Position numbers and translations under genes: made by a program
Assembly (NCBI RefSeq): GCF_013371085.1
Contig: NZ_JABWCV010000007.1
Span: 62,001-126,000, forward strand
Length of the DNA stretch: 64,000 bases
DNA from: Vreelandella maris
GTDB lineage: Bacteria; Pseudomonadota; Gammaproteobacteria; Pseudomonadales; Halomonadaceae
Direction: 5' to 3'
Part shown: positions 48,546-59,012 of the stretch, piece by piece
Layout: the number at the start of each line of letters is the position of its first letter
Numbering within the stretch: the stretch's first letter is position 1
Notes under the pieces: model-generated
Databases searched by the model: none
The model's input: the letters and a program-made list of their open reading frames with translations, nothing else
Told to the model about the DNA's origin: nothing

Positions 48546-48597
48546 ATTGTCTGGGATAGGCTTGGGCATTAGCTGTCAATATCCTGTGGGTAAAAAA

Positions 48598-48643
48598 TAC
48601 CACATATGCTTGAATTGATTTTCCAATGGTCTATATATAGTAT
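48598..48643 (+). promoter_or_regulatory. nrdH promoter with two candidate NrdR boxes
   Basis: A palindromic CTATATATAG core (48631-48640) fits the NrdR-box consensus, and a weaker CACATATGCT-type box lies at 48601-48610. Their centres are 30 bases apart, close to the usual three helical turns. A promoter is possible with TTGAAT at 48610-48615 and TATATA at 48634-48639. The boxes overlap the -35 and -10, which suits repression. NrdR is not in this window. Confidence 0.6.
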
Positions 48644-48719
48644 GCGTTGTGTCTTTTAGTCAGGGCGGGCACTAGATGTGCTCTACCCGAAAAATGCCGC
48701 TATGAAAAGGGGATTACCC

Positions 48720-48941
48720 ATGGAAATTCAGATTTATAGCAAGCCAGCTTGTGTTCAATGCACCGCTACTTACCGCGCGCTAGACAAGCAAGGGCTCGAT
48801 TATACTGTCATCGATATCACCGCAGAGTCCGGTGCCCAAGAAGAAGTTGAGGCGCTGGGTTATCGCCAGCTTCCCGTCGTAGTAGTTGGTGAAGATCACT
48901 GGTCGGGTTTCCGTCCGGATCGCATTCAAGCCCTGGCGTAA
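48720..48941 (+). CDS. nrdH: Glutaredoxin-like protein NrdH
   Basis: NrdH is the dedicated electron donor of the class Ib ribonucleotide reductase. The 73-residue product has the redox motif CVQC at residues 11-14, RQLPVVVV and the C-terminal HWSGFRPDRI that is typical of NrdH rather than glutaredoxins. The start at 48720 has AAAAGGGGA upstream; longer in-frame starts are non-family. It is first in the nrdHIEF operon. Confidence 0.96.
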   Translation: MEIQIYSKPACVQCTATYRALDKQGLDYTVIDITAESGAQEEVEALGYRQLPVVVVGEDHWSGFRPDRIQALA

Positions 48942-48977
48942 GCCGACAACATGCTGGCAAGTTGCTCACACACACCT

Positions 48978-49385
48978 ATGGCCGGCAATTTGGTGTACTT
49001 CTCTACTAAATCAGGTAACACCCATCGTTTTGTAGAAAAGCTTGGTTTTGTCGCCACGCGGCTACCGCTAAATCGAGATGAACCTGCGCTACGAGTTTCC
49101 CAGCCTTATATTTTAGTTACCCCTACGTATGGTGGGGGAAGTTCACAGGGGGCCGTACCCAAGCAGGTCATTCATTTTCTCAACGACACGCATAACCGGA
49201 ACCTCCTGCGGGGAGTCATTGCTGCGGGAAACACCAATTTTGGCGAAGCATATGGTCTTGCTGGCCGCATCATTGCGAAAAAATGCCACGTACCGCTGCT
49301 GTATCGATTTGAATTATTTGGCACTGACGATGACGTGGTCAACGTGCGCAAAGGAGTAGAAGAGTTTTGGAAACGACTAACGTAA
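48978..49385 (+). CDS. nrdI: Class Ib ribonucleotide reductase flavodoxin NrdI
   Basis: NrdI is the flavodoxin-like protein that supplies the oxidant to assemble the dimanganese-tyrosyl radical of NrdF. The start at 48978 gives 135 residues (E. coli 136); ATG 48951 would add nine. [19 protein letters not shown] is the FMN phosphate loop, and TPTYGGG and [14 protein letters not shown] are family motifs. The end overlaps the nrdE start by 19 bases, indicating coupled translation. Confidence 0.95.
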   Translation: MAGNLVYFSTKSGNTHRFVEKLGFVATRLPLNRDEPALRVSQPYILVTPTYGGGSSQGAVPKQVIHFLNDTHNRNLLRGVIAAGNTNFGEAYGLAGRIIAKKCHVPLLYRFELFGTDDDVVNVRKGVEEFWKRLT

Positions 49386-51547
49386 CTACCCAGAATGTGT
49401 CAGAAACAAAACGGCCTGCGGCGGCTCCTGAGGCGCGCACGCTGGATTATCACGCCCTGAATGCCATGCTCAATCTATACGGGGCCAACGGCGAATTACA
49501 GCTGGATAAAGATCGCGAAGCGGCTCGCCAGTACTTTTTGCAACACGTTAACCAGAACACAGTGTTTTTCCACTCGTTAGAGGAAAAGCTCGATTACTTA
49601 GTAGAAGAGCAGTACTACGAAGCAGAAATGCTGGGCCAGTACAGCTTTGCCTTTATCAAAGCGCTGTTCGAGCAGGCCTATGCGTATAAATTTCGCTTCC
49701 CAAGTTTTTTGGGCGCTTTCAAGTACTACACCAGCTATACGCTGAAGACATTTGACGGTAAGCGCTATTTAGAACGCTATGAAGACCGTGTCTGCATGGT
49801 CGCGCTGACCTTGGCGCGGGGCGATGAAACGCTGGCCAAATCACTGGTCGATGAAATCATCTCCGGCCGTTTTCAGCCCGCGACACCCACCTTCTTGAAC
49901 TGTGGCAAACAGCAGCGCGGCGAACTGGTGTCGTGCTTCCTGCTACGCATCGAAGACAATATGGAGTCGATCGGTCGCTCCATTAACTCGGCGCTGCAGC
50001 TTTCCAAGCGGGGCGGTGGCGTTGCCTTCCTGCTCTCCAATATTCGTGAGTCTGGTGCGCCCATCAAGCGCATTGAGAACCAGTCATCGGGTATTATCCC
50101 GATCATGAAGCTGCTGGAAGACGCGTTCTCCTACGCGAACCAACTGGGCGCACGCCAGGGGGCGGGGGCGGTTTATTTAAATGCTCACCACCCGGATATT
50201 CTGCGCTTTTTGGATACCAAGCGGGAAAACGCCGACGAGAAAATTCGTATCAAAACGCTCTCATTGGGCGTGACGATTCCGGATATTACCTTTGAACTCG
50301 CCAAGCGTAACGACGACATGTATCTGTTCTCGCCTTACGATGTCGAGCGGGTTTACGGTGTTCCGTTTGGTGATATCAGCGTTACCGAGAAATACCAGGA
50401 AATGGTCGCAGATGCGCGGATTCGCAAGCACAAGATCAATGCACGCGCCTTCTTCCAAACGTTGGCAGAGCTGCAGTTTGAGTCGGGTTACCCGTATATC
50501 ATGTTTGAAGATACGGTAAACCGCGCTAACCCGATTGCTGGCCGTATCAATATGAGCAACCTGTGCTCGGAAATCCTCCAGGTCAACACACCGACTGAGT
50601 ATGACGATGACCTCGGTTATCGCCATATCGGCCAGGATATCTCCTGTAACCTGGGCTCGATGAACATTGCTAAGGTGATGGATGCAGGAGATATCGGTAC
50701 CAGCGTTGAAATTGCCATCCGCGGTCTTACCGCCGTATCAGAGATGAGCAACCTGCGCAGCGTGCCCTCCATTGCCGAAGGTAATGCTCAGTCGCGGGCG
50801 ATTGGCTTGGGCCAGATGAACCTACACGGCTACTTGGCGCGGGAGCATATCTACTACGGTTCTGACGAGGGCTTGGATTTTACCAATCTCTACTTCTACT
50901 GCGTGGCCTTTCATGCGATCCGTGCGTCGAACCGCTTAGCGATTGAGCACAACGAGTCGTTTGCGGGCTTTGCCGATTCTACCTACGCCTCGGGAACCTT
51001 CTTCGATAAGTACACTGACCAGGCGTGGCTGCCCCGTACCGACAAAGTACGTGAGCTGTTCGAGCGTAGCGGTATTGCGTTGCCGACCCAAGATGATTGG
51101 CAGGAACTGAAAGCGTCGGTCATGGCCCACGGTTTGTATAACCGTAACCTGCAGGCAGTACCGCCGACGGGGTCGATCTCCTATATCAATAACTCCACCT
51201 CCAGTATTCACCCGGTGGCGGCGAGAATCGAGATTCGTAAAGAGGGCAAGCTAGGCCGTGTTTATTACCCGGCGCCGTTCCTGGATGAAGCCAATTTTGA
51301 CTATTTCCAGGACGCTTATGAAATCGGCCCGGAAAAAATTATCGATACCTACGCGGAAGCCTCGCAGCACGTCGACCAAGGGCTATCGCTAACGCTGTTC
51401 TTCCCGGATACCGCTAGCACGCGCGATATCAATAAAGCGCAGATTTACGCCTGGAAAAAAGGCATCAAAACGCTTTACTACATTCGCCTGCGTCAAAGTG
51501 CTTTGGAAGGCACCGAGGTAGAAGGCTGCGTTTCTTGCACGCTGTAA
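49367..51547 (+). CDS. nrdE: Class Ib ribonucleotide reductase alpha subunit NrdE
   Basis: NrdE is the catalytic subunit that reduces ribonucleoside diphosphates. It has 726 residues, as expected for the class. [15 protein letters not shown] [17 protein letters not shown] near the active site, [18 protein letters not shown] and the C-terminal redox pair C721 and C724 (GCVSCTL) are present. No N-terminal ATP-cone is seen, as is normal for class Ib. nrdF follows after 80 bases that contain a hairpin. Confidence 0.97.
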   Translation: METTNVTTQNVSETKRPAAAPEARTLDYHALNAMLNLYGANGELQLDKDREAARQYFLQHVNQNTVFFHSLEEKLDYLVEEQYYEAEMLGQYSFAFIKALFEQAYAYKFRFPSFLGAFKYYTSYTLKTFDGKRYLERYEDRVCMVALTLARGDETLAKSLVDEIISGRFQPATPTFLNCGKQQRGELVSCFLLRIEDNMESIGRSINSALQLSKRGGGVAFLLSNIRESGAPIKRIENQSSGIIPIMKLLEDAFSYANQLGARQGAGAVYLNAHHPDILRFLDTKRENADEKIRIKTLSLGVTIPDITFELAKRNDDMYLFSPYDVERVYGVPFGDISVTEKYQEMVADARIRKHKINARAFFQTLAELQFESGYPYIMFEDTVNRANPIAGRINMSNLCSEILQVNTPTEYDDDLGYRHIGQDISCNLGSMNIAKVMDAGDIGTSVEIAIRGLTAVSEMSNLRSVPSIAEGNAQSRAIGLGQMNLHGYLAREHIYYGSDEGLDFTNLYFYCVAFHAIRASNRLAIEHNESFAGFADSTYASGTFFDKYTDQAWLPRTDKVRELFERSGIALPTQDDWQELKASVMAHGLYNRNLQAVPPTGSISYINNSTSSIHPVAARIEIRKEGKLGRVYYPAPFLDEANFDYFQDAYEIGPEKIIDTYAEASQHVDQGLSLTLFFPDTASTRDINKAQIYAWKKGIKTLYYIRLRQSALEGTEVEGCVSCTL

Positions 51548-51574
51548 TCAGCAAGCGCTTTGTAACTGTTATTG

Positions 51575-51601
51575 AATGCCCGGTGTTGATCGCCGGGCAT
51601 T
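51575..51601 (+). other. Hairpin between nrdE and nrdF
   Basis: AATGCCCGG (51575-51583) pairs perfectly with CCGGGCATT (51593-51601) over a nine-base loop. No T run follows, so it is more likely an RNA stability or processing element than a terminator. Confidence 0.6.
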
Positions 51602-51603
51602 GA

Positions 51604-52599
<996 letters not shown>

Positions 52600-52646
52600 T
52601 AGGGTTAGGTATTAATGGTTTAGGGTGGAGAACGAAGGAGAGGGGT

Positions 52647-53051
52647 ATGACAGGGAATGTTGGTAGTGTACTGAAAATTGCCGCTGCCGTGGTGAGTGAC
52701 CCAGATGGGCGCTTGCTATTGGTGCGTAAGCACAATACGTCTTTCTATATGCAGCCAGGCGGCAAAATCGATGCAGGTGAGAGCGCGCTAGAGGCGTTGT
52801 GCCGCGAGCTGCAAGAGGAGCTTGGCTTGCATGTTAGCGAGGATCAGCTGATGCCGCTCGGAATGTATTCCGTGCCAGCGGCTAATGAGCCGGGCGTGAT
52901 GCTTGAAGCGCATCTGTTTGGGCTTGTTATTGACGAGCCTGTCGAGGCGGCCGCTGAAATTGCCGAAGCAAAATGGGTGACCCGTGAAGAGGCTTGGCAG
53001 CTTCCGCTAGCGCCGCTGACGAAAGAGTATGTAGCAGTAAAGCACACATAG
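52647..53051 (+). CDS. Nudix hydrolase
   Basis: The 134-residue protein has a complete Nudix box GGKIDAGESALEALCRELQEELG (about 35-57). The N-terminal IAAAVVSDPDGRLLLVRKH and the CWV-like AKWVTREEAW are typical of MutT-like Nudix proteins. A GAGAGGG ribosome-binding site precedes the ATG. It lies between nrdF and the TonB operon and may clean nucleotides, but the substrate is unknown. Confidence 0.9.
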   Translation: MTGNVGSVLKIAAAVVSDPDGRLLLVRKHNTSFYMQPGGKIDAGESALEALCRELQEELGLHVSEDQLMPLGMYSVPAANEPGVMLEAHLFGLVIDEPVEAAAEIAEAKWVTREEAWQLPLAPLTKEYVAVKHT

Positions 53052-53066
53052 TGATGTTTGTGATGA

Positions 53067-53091
53067 AAGGGCGCTGATAGGCGCCTTTTTT
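53067..53091 (+). terminator. Terminator after the Nudix gene
   Basis: AAGGGCGC (53067-53074) pairs with GCGCCTT (53081-53087) with a bulge, followed by a T run. It separates the nrd/Nudix region from the TonB operon. Confidence 0.75.
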
Positions 53092-53120
53092 ATGCGCGCT
53101 CGGTGAGCGATAACGCCTGA

Positions 53121-53150
53121 TTGTTAATGATAAATATTGTCATTTATTAT
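53121..53150 (+). promoter_or_regulatory. Fur-box-overlapping promoter of the TonB operon
   Basis: Positions 53123-53141 match the 19-base Fur consensus GATAATGATAATCATTATC at 15 of 19 bases, including AATGATAA and an AATGA/TCATT inverted pair. A promoter with TTGTTA (53121-53126) and TATTAT (53145-53150), spaced 18 bases, brackets it exactly. Binding of Fur would block the polymerase, so iron-regulated expression of the operon that starts at 53260 is expected. Confidence 0.75.
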
Positions 53151-53259
53151 ATTAGTGGTAGGCTAGACGCGTAAAAGTTAAACGCAAATCGTTCTAATAC
53201 CTAATTAGTTTTTAGCCGGGCGGTGACAGCCGCTGGCAACTCAGTGACGGAGAGTCGAC

Positions 53260-54042
53260 GTGCTGAACAGGCCTTTTTTTGCCTTACGTGGATGGTGGCT
53301 AGCAGGGGTGCTGGCCAGTGGCACGCTGCTGGCAAGTGAACAAGCAGTGGCTCAAGCGGCCGAAAGTGTAGAAGCCCAGCAAACCCAAGCAGCACTTCAG
53401 GCGCAAATTGATGCTGCCGATGAACAAACGCGTGAGCAACTGCAAGAGCTACGCCGCTTAGAGCGCGAAACACGCCAGTTAGACGCTGAAAATGCCTCAC
53501 TGACTGGGCGCTTGGCGGAAGAAGCCGAACGCCAGCAGCGTCTGGCGACTGCCCTGAATACGCTTGAAGAGACGCGCGCAGCGCTGCCTGTGATTGAACA
53601 AAATATGTCTGTTCAGCTCAGTCAATGGATTGAACGTGACCTGCCGTTTCTGCGCGAGGAGCGGCTGGCACGGGTTGAGCGTCAGCCTGAGGAACAGGGC
53701 GAAAACACCATTGAACGCATTAATGGGCTACTCGAAGCCTGGCGCGTCGAGCTCGATTATGGCCGTGAGATGGATAGCTGGCGGGGTCGTTTAAGCCAGG
53801 ATGGCCGCGAACGTGAAGTGGATTTTTTACGTGTGGGTCGTATCGGTTTTTATTATCTAACCCCTGATGGGCGTGAAGGTGGGGTATGGAATGCTGAAAG
53901 CGGTGGATGGCAGCCACTTGATGACGAATACCTGCGTGAAGTGCGCAATGGGCTGCGTATGGCGAAAGATCAGCGCGCTCCGGATTTATTAACCTTGCCG
54001 CTCTCAATCAGTGCGAATGACCAGCAGGGAGAGCAACCATGA
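53260..54042 (+). CDS. DUF3450 periplasmic coiled-coil protein
   Basis: The 260-residue protein has a signal peptide (about 1-32, ending ASEQAVAQA) and a long coiled coil rich in Gln, Glu and Leu (about 35-125), then a small globular part with FLRVGRIGFYYLTPDG. DUF3450 proteins are encoded beside TtpC-type ExbB fusions in Vibrio and other marine gammaproteobacteria. It is the first gene of the Fur-box operon. GTG start with GGAGAG. It overlaps the next gene (ATGA). Confidence 0.88.
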   Translation: MLNRPFFALRGWWLAGVLASGTLLASEQAVAQAAESVEAQQTQAALQAQIDAADEQTREQLQELRRLERETRQLDAENASLTGRLAEEAERQQRLATALNTLEETRAALPVIEQNMSVQLSQWIERDLPFLREERLARVERQPEEQGENTIERINGLLEAWRVELDYGREMDSWRGRLSQDGREREVDFLRVGRIGFYYLTPDGREGGVWNAESGGWQPLDDEYLREVRNGLRMAKDQRAPDLLTLPLSISANDQQGEQP

Positions 54043-55385
54043 GTCGACCAGCTCTCCGTCAACTTTTTTATGCCTGCTTGATGTTAGGGCTGGTAGCGAT
54101 CAGTGGCGCATCAATGGCACAAACTGAAAGCGCAACGTCGCTGCGTGAAGCACGAGAAGCGGCTGAAGCGCGTGACCAGCAGCGTCTAATGGGCTTTTTA
54201 GACGACCAGCAAGCATTAGAGTCTGCGCTGGAGCAAGCCCGCACTGAGCACGAAGAGGCTCAGCAGCAGCACGAAGCGTTAGAGACCCAGCAGGCAGAGC
54301 AAGCCGATCAAGCCAGCGAGTTAAGCGAGCGTCAGGCGGAGCAGGGCGAGGCACTGACAGGGCTGCTGTCTAACCTTGCCCGGCATAGCTCAGAAATTCG
54401 CAATGCACTGGGTGAAGAGAGTTTGCTTTCCCTAGAAGAAGGGGCGCTGCCGCCACGTTTGGATGAAGTCGAAGTGCTCGAACGCCATCAATTGGAAGAG
54501 GTGGTGGATCGCTTGGCGGCATTAACGGCGCGTACGGGCCGCGCTGAGCGCCTTTCACTGCCTGTCGCCGATGCTAACGGCGAAGTAGCCACCCGTGAGT
54601 TGGTGCGGCTTGGAGATTTTGCAGCCTTTACCGAAAACAAGCTTTTAGAGCGCGGAGAAAATGACGGCAACCTAGTGGCATTGCCGCGTACACCTGATGC
54701 CATTGGCGGGTTACTAGCGGATTACTACCAGGGTGAAAGCCATGTCTTCGCTGTTGATCCTACTCAGGGCAGCGTGCTGGAAGCCCTGGCCCAGCAGCCC
54801 AGTCTGTGGGAGCGTTTTCAGCAAGGCGGTTATGTCGGCTATGTGGTCGTTGCATTAGGTATTTTAGGCCTGATCATTGGGTTAGGGCAGTACCTCTATT
54901 TAGTGCTCGTTAGCTTGCGTGTTAATCGACAGCGTCAGTCGCTCAGCCAGTTAAAACCTAACAACCCACTGGGACGTGTATTGCTGCGTTTTGAAGGCAT
55001 GGACAAACACCAGACCCCTGAAGCGTTGGAAGCACGATTGGACGAGGCGGTACTGGCTGAGCTGCCAAAACTGGAGCGTAGCCAGCCGATGGTCAAATTG
55101 CTGGCCGCGATTGCGCCGTTGCTTGGTTTGTTGGGTACGGTCACCGGCATGATCGTAACTTTCCAGGCGATTACCGTGTTTGGCACCGGCGACCCGCAAC
55201 TGATGGCGGGCGGTATTAGCCAAGCACTGGTAACCACTGTACTCGGTTTGATTACCGCCGTGCCGCTGCTGTTCGTGCAGACAGCCCTGTCGGGTCGTAG
55301 CCGCTATTTGACCCATGTGATTGAAGGGCAGGCGAGCGCGACATTAGCTGATCATCTCGAATCTCACACGCCCGCGGTGAACTGA
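54039..55385 (+). CDS. TtpC-like MotA/TolQ/ExbB proton channel protein with N-terminal coiled coil
   Basis: This 448-residue protein has a signal peptide (about 1-27), a periplasmic coiled coil (about 30-110), an intermediate domain and a C-terminal TolQ/ExbB module with membrane segments near 267-290, 355-380 and 395-415. LLAAIAPLLGLLGTVTGMI is the family signature. TtpC was shown in Vibrio to work with TonB2-ExbB2-ExbD2. A standard-size ExbB follows, as in that system. Confidence 0.9.
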   Translation: MSRPALRQLFYACLMLGLVAISGASMAQTESATSLREAREAAEARDQQRLMGFLDDQQALESALEQARTEHEEAQQQHEALETQQAEQADQASELSERQAEQGEALTGLLSNLARHSSEIRNALGEESLLSLEEGALPPRLDEVEVLERHQLEEVVDRLAALTARTGRAERLSLPVADANGEVATRELVRLGDFAAFTENKLLERGENDGNLVALPRTPDAIGGLLADYYQGESHVFAVDPTQGSVLEALAQQPSLWERFQQGGYVGYVVVALGILGLIIGLGQYLYLVLVSLRVNRQRQSLSQLKPNNPLGRVLLRFEGMDKHQTPEALEARLDEAVLAELPKLERSQPMVKLLAAIAPLLGLLGTVTGMIVTFQAITVFGTGDPQLMAGGISQALVTTVLGLITAVPLLFVQTALSGRSRYLTHVIEGQASATLADHLESHTPAVN

Positions 55386-55386
55386 T

Positions 55387-55929
55387 ATGTCCACTCTTCC
55401 TCTCTGGCTCGAACCCGTTGAGCGCTTAGTGGAAGCGGGTGGCGCGGTATTGGTCGTGCTGGCAGTGGTGGCTGTGCTGGTATTTGCCATGGCCATGGAG
55501 CGCTGGTGGTACTACCGAATTACCTGGCGTACCGCGCGGCGTCAGTTATTGCGCCGTTGGGCGGCGCGCAGCGACCACACCAGTTGGAGCGCCCGTACGC
55601 TACGTCATGTGTGGGCGGAGGCGCTGGTCGCTAGACTGCGTAAGCCCTTGCCATGGCTGAAACTGCTGGTCGCGCTGTGCCCTTTATTGGGCTTACTAGG
55701 CACGGTGACTGGCATGATTAGCGTGTTCGATAGCCTCTCGCTAAGTGAAACCCATCAAGCGCGCGCCATGGCGGACGGTGTCGCCCGAGCGACGCTGCCG
55801 ACCCTAACCGGTATGGCCATTGCCGTGGTGGGGCTTTTATTTATTAGTCGTTTAGAGCACGTCATTCGTCGTGAAGACCAGCGGCTGCAAGATCGCTTGG
55901 CGCGGGCACTGGAGGAAAGTGATGCGTAG
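55387..55929 (+). CDS. exbB: ExbB2-like proton channel subunit
   Basis: This is a 180-residue MotA/TolQ/ExbB family protein with three membrane segments (about 15-38, 95-120 and 140-165). LVALCPLLGLLGTVTGMISVF is the signature. It is the second ExbB-like subunit of the operon, together with the longer TtpC-like one, and shares an eight-base overlap with exbD. With ExbD it uses the proton gradient to energise TonB. Confidence 0.92.
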   Translation: MSTLPLWLEPVERLVEAGGAVLVVLAVVAVLVFAMAMERWWYYRITWRTARRQLLRRWAARSDHTSWSARTLRHVWAEALVARLRKPLPWLKLLVALCPLLGLLGTVTGMISVFDSLSLSETHQARAMADGVARATLPTLTGMAIAVVGLLFISRLEHVIRREDQRLQDRLARALEESDA

Positions 55930-56329
55930 ACGCCGTTCTATAGAAGCTACTGCAGAGAGTAATGAGGTGAATCTTACCCCCATGCTCGACGTGGTATTTA
56001 TCATGCTGATTTTCTTTATCGTCACTACTAGCTTTGTTAAAGAGAGTGGCGTGGAGATTGATCGCCCTGAATCCAGCGCCGCGACGCCGCGCCCAGACGC
56101 CCAGGTGCTCGTGGCAATTTCCCCAGAAGGCGCCGTATGGGTGGATGGTAGTCCGGTGGATACTCACCGGGTTGGCCAGCAGGTCGCCGATATGCTCAGT
56201 GACGATGGCTCGGTGGTTATTCAGGCGGACCGTGAATCCACCACGGGCCTGCTGATCGAGGTAATGGATCGCCTGCGTGAAGCGGGCGTTGAGCAAGTGG
56301 CGGTGGCGGCGAGTCGGAGCGGGTCATGA
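55922..56329 (+). CDS. exbD: ExbD-type biopolymer transport protein
   Basis: ExbD is a single-pass inner-membrane partner of ExbB and TonB. The start at 55922 has a GGAGGAAA ribosome-binding site and gives 135 residues. Its single transmembrane helix NLTPMLDVVFIMLIFFIV carries D23, which corresponds to the essential proton-path Asp25 of E. coli. The C-terminal periplasmic domain is standard. It overlaps tonB (ATGA). Confidence 0.94.
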   Translation: MRRRRSIEATAESNEVNLTPMLDVVFIMLIFFIVTTSFVKESGVEIDRPESSAATPRPDAQVLVAISPEGAVWVDGSPVDTHRVGQQVADMLSDDGSVVIQADRESTTGLLIEVMDRLREAGVEQVAVAASRSGS

Positions 56330-57102
56330 TGCGCCACCTGCTGTCGTTATTGGGAGGCGTGGTGCTAGCGGTGGGCTTGTTCTGGCTGCTGGCGCAGCTG
56401 GTTGCGCCCCCCGAGCGGGAGCCCGAAGAGCTGACCATGAGCATGGCGATGACGATGGTTGAAGCGCCTGAGGTTGCTCCCCAGCAAGAGGCACCGCCAC
56501 CGCCGCCAGTCGAAGCAGCGCCGCAACAAGCGCCGCCGCCCATGCCAGCTCCCGAACCACCGCCAGTGGCTGAAAGCACTATTAGCTTGCCGGAAGTAGA
56601 GCTGCCGGATGAGCCCGTGGAGCCCGTTGAGATGGATAGCGAGCTCCCAGAGCTAACGGAAGTGGAGCCGGAGCCTCAACCTGAGCCCGCTCCAGAACCC
56701 ACGGCGGAGCCTCCGCCGCAAGAAGCGCCTACAGAGCCAGCGCCCACTCAAAGCGCTCCTTCAAGCGTGGCGGAAAGTGCACCTGCGCAGCAAGAAGCGG
56801 CACCGGCAGCTGAACCAGCCCCCTCTAACGAGCCGATTAGCGTAGGTCAGGCGACCCCCACCAGCCGGGTAAATCCAAGCTACCCTGCGCGCGCTCAGCG
56901 CCGTGGCATGGAAGGGTTTGTAGAGGTCGCCTTTATGATCCGGCGTGATGGCAGTGTGGATGCTTCTTCAATACGGATTACCAATGCGCAGCCGCGCCGT
57001 GTATTTGACGATGCTGCTAGGGACGCTATTGCGCAGTGGCAATTTGAATCAAGCGATCAGTTGCGCAATGCCACCCAGCGGATCGAGTTTCAGTTGAGGT
57101 AG
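56326..57102 (+). CDS. tonB: TonB energy transducer
   Basis: TonB spans the periplasm and opens outer-membrane receptors for iron complexes and vitamin B12. The 258-residue protein has an N-terminal transmembrane helix (about 4-27), a long Pro/Glu-rich spacer (about 45-170) and a C-terminal domain with NPSYPARAQRRGMEGFVEVAFMI and YxQW-like IAQWQF. It lacks the His of the E. coli TonB helix, as TonB2-type proteins do. No outer-membrane receptor gene is nearby. Confidence 0.92.
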   Translation: MMRHLLSLLGGVVLAVGLFWLLAQLVAPPEREPEELTMSMAMTMVEAPEVAPQQEAPPPPPVEAAPQQAPPPMPAPEPPPVAESTISLPEVELPDEPVEPVEMDSELPELTEVEPEPQPEPAPEPTAEPPPQEAPTEPAPTQSAPSSVAESAPAQQEAAPAAEPAPSNEPISVGQATPTSRVNPSYPARAQRRGMEGFVEVAFMIRRDGSVDASSIRITNAQPRRVFDDAARDAIAQWQFESSDQLRNATQRIEFQLR

Positions 57103-57106
57103 CAAT

Positions 57107-58168
57107 ATGAAGCGTCTTTTAATTTTATTGCTAAGCGTCTGGTCGTTTTCAGCGCAGGCGAGTCCCGCATTGCCTGGGGATATTATTGCCGACCTCAACG
57201 CGCTGCAGAGCCAATTGCAAGAGGGGGAGCTAAGCAGCGTTGTCGAGCGTGCCACCGCCCAGGCGGAGCGGCTAGCCTCGGGTAATCAATCGGATCAATG
57301 GGCTAGTGCGCTCTATCAACAGCTGGCTGCAGGCGCCTTGGCGCGACAGGATCAGCCTGCTGCGGCAGCGGATCGGCTGGCAATTGCGCGTGGGTTAAGT
57401 GGTGTGGATGACGATCAGGCTGCCCGCTGGCTGCGTGAAGAAGCTTCACTGCGTCGTGCTGCCGGGCAGCGCGATCAGGCTATTGAGCTTCTCACTGAAT
57501 GGTTAGCCAATCAGCAAGATAGTAATGCCGTTTGGCAGCTAACCCGCCTGCTGGCGCAGCAGGAGCGCTGGGAGGAAGCCGCCAACTGGCTTGAACAGGC
57601 GCTGAGTGAGACAGCCGAGTTAACTGAAGCGCAGCAGGCTTTAACGTTGGCGATTTATCGCAATGCTGGGCAAAGTGAACAGGCTCTGGGTTGGCTGTTG
57701 GATGGATTGGATTCGCAAAGCGATCTCTCTGATTGGCGCCAAGCGGCAGGTCTTGCACAACAGGCGGGGCAGCCTGGTGTGGCCGCTGGCCTGTGGGAGA
57801 TGGCGTGGCAGTTAGGTAAATTAACCGAGCCGCAAGATCGCTGGCTGTTGATCCAACTCCATTTAGCAGGTGGCACGCCCGCACGAGCAGCTGAGCACCT
57901 TGAGCAGGCGCTAAATGAGGGCGATATTGTCCGCGATGAGTCAAATCTGCGTTTATTGGCGAGCGCTTGGCAGCAGGCTAAAGATGTTGAGAGAGCCCTG
58001 GATGCTTGGCAAGCCTTGGCGCAGCACACCCAAACAGCCACCGACTGGCGATCTTACGGGCAGCTAGCTTACGCCTGGGGTGAAAATGAGCAAGCGCAGC
58101 AAGCATTTGTCCGTGCTGCAGAGCTAGGCGATGAAGAAGCCGCCCAATGGCTGGCCAGCTTCAACTAG
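57107..58168 (+). CDS. Tetratricopeptide repeat protein of the TonB operon
   Basis: The 353-residue protein has a signal peptide (about 1-18) and a helical solenoid of TPR type; patterns such as SLRRAAGQRDQAIELLTEWL and ERALDAWQALAQHT repeat at about 34 residues. It lies four bases after tonB and is the last gene before a convergent xthA. TPR proteins occur at this position in marine TonB2 clusters; the role is not defined. Confidence 0.85.
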   Translation: MKRLLILLLSVWSFSAQASPALPGDIIADLNALQSQLQEGELSSVVERATAQAERLASGNQSDQWASALYQQLAAGALARQDQPAAAADRLAIARGLSGVDDDQAARWLREEASLRRAAGQRDQAIELLTEWLANQQDSNAVWQLTRLLAQQERWEEAANWLEQALSETAELTEAQQALTLAIYRNAGQSEQALGWLLDGLDSQSDLSDWRQAAGLAQQAGQPGVAAGLWEMAWQLGKLTEPQDRWLLIQLHLAGGTPARAAEHLEQALNEGDIVRDESNLRLLASAWQQAKDVERALDAWQALAQHTQTATDWRSYGQLAYAWGENEQAQQAFVRAAELGDEEAAQWLASFN

Positions 58169-58184
58169 GTGTTTGTGTTAAGGG

Positions 58185-59012
58185 CTACGGCTTAAGCGTA
58201 AGAGCGAAGTCGCTCCAGGTGGGGGCATGATCAGAGGGGCGTTCCATGCTACGCAGATCGTAGTCGATACCCGCGCCGGTTGTCTGATCGGCTAACGCCT
58301 TGGTGACGAGAATATAATCGATGCGCAGGCCGCGCTTGGGCTCTTGGTTAAACCCTTTTGAGCGGTAATCAAACCAGCTAAAGCGGTCATCGCTTTGCGG
58401 ATAGCTGAGGCGATAGCTGTCGGTAAGCCCCCACGCTTTAATGCCTTCGAGCCATTCGCGCTCAATGGGTTGAAAGCTGGTTTTGCCTTCGCGCAGCCAG
58501 CGCTTGCGGTTGGCCTCGCCGATGCCGATGTCCTGGTCTTCTGGCGATATATTAAAATCGCCCATGATGGCCAACCGCTCGTCAGGGCAGTACTGCTCGT
58601 TGAGAAGTCGCGCTAGCTGGCCATAAAAGCGCTCTTTGTTGGGAAACTTAGTGGGATGGGTGACGTTTTCGCCCTGAGGGAAATAGCCGTTCCATACCGT
58701 TACGGCTTCCCCATCTTCCGCGAGTAGGCGAACGCCGATCATACGGCACTGAGCGTCTTCTTCATCATCGGGGAAGCCATAAAACACTTCTTGAGGTGCC
58801 TGACGGCACAGTAAGGCAACCCCGTAGTGACCTTTTTGGCCGTGATAAAAGACGTGGTAACCCATGCTTTCCACGTCAGCGATCGGGAACTCGCTATTCT
58901 GCACTTTGGTTTCCTGGAGCCCAATCACGTCCGGCTGCTGAGTATCGATCAACGCCTGTAACTGGTGAAGCCGTGCTCGGATGCCATTAATGTTGAACGA
59001 AACCAAACGCAT
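58185..59012 (-). CDS. xthA: Exodeoxyribonuclease III
   Basis: XthA is the AP endonuclease/3' exonuclease of base excision repair. The 275-residue protein has SFNINGIRAR, GLQETKVQ, GDFNISPEDQD, and the catalytic SDHAP near the C-terminus. It starts one base into the stop of the small basic gene upstream (TAATG), so the two are translationally coupled. It is convergent with the TPR gene. Confidence 0.95.
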   Translation of the reverse strand: MRLVSFNINGIRARLHQLQALIDTQQPDVIGLQETKVQNSEFPIADVESMGYHVFYHGQKGHYGVALLCRQAPQEVFYGFPDDEEDAQCRMIGVRLLAEDGEAVTVWNGYFPQGENVTHPTKFPNKERFYGQLARLLNEQYCPDERLAIMGDFNISPEDQDIGIGEANRKRWLREGKTSFQPIEREWLEGIKAWGLTDSYRLSYPQSDDRFSWFDYRSKGFNQEPKRGLRIDYILVTKALADQTTGAGIDYDLRSMERPSDHAPTWSDFALTLKP

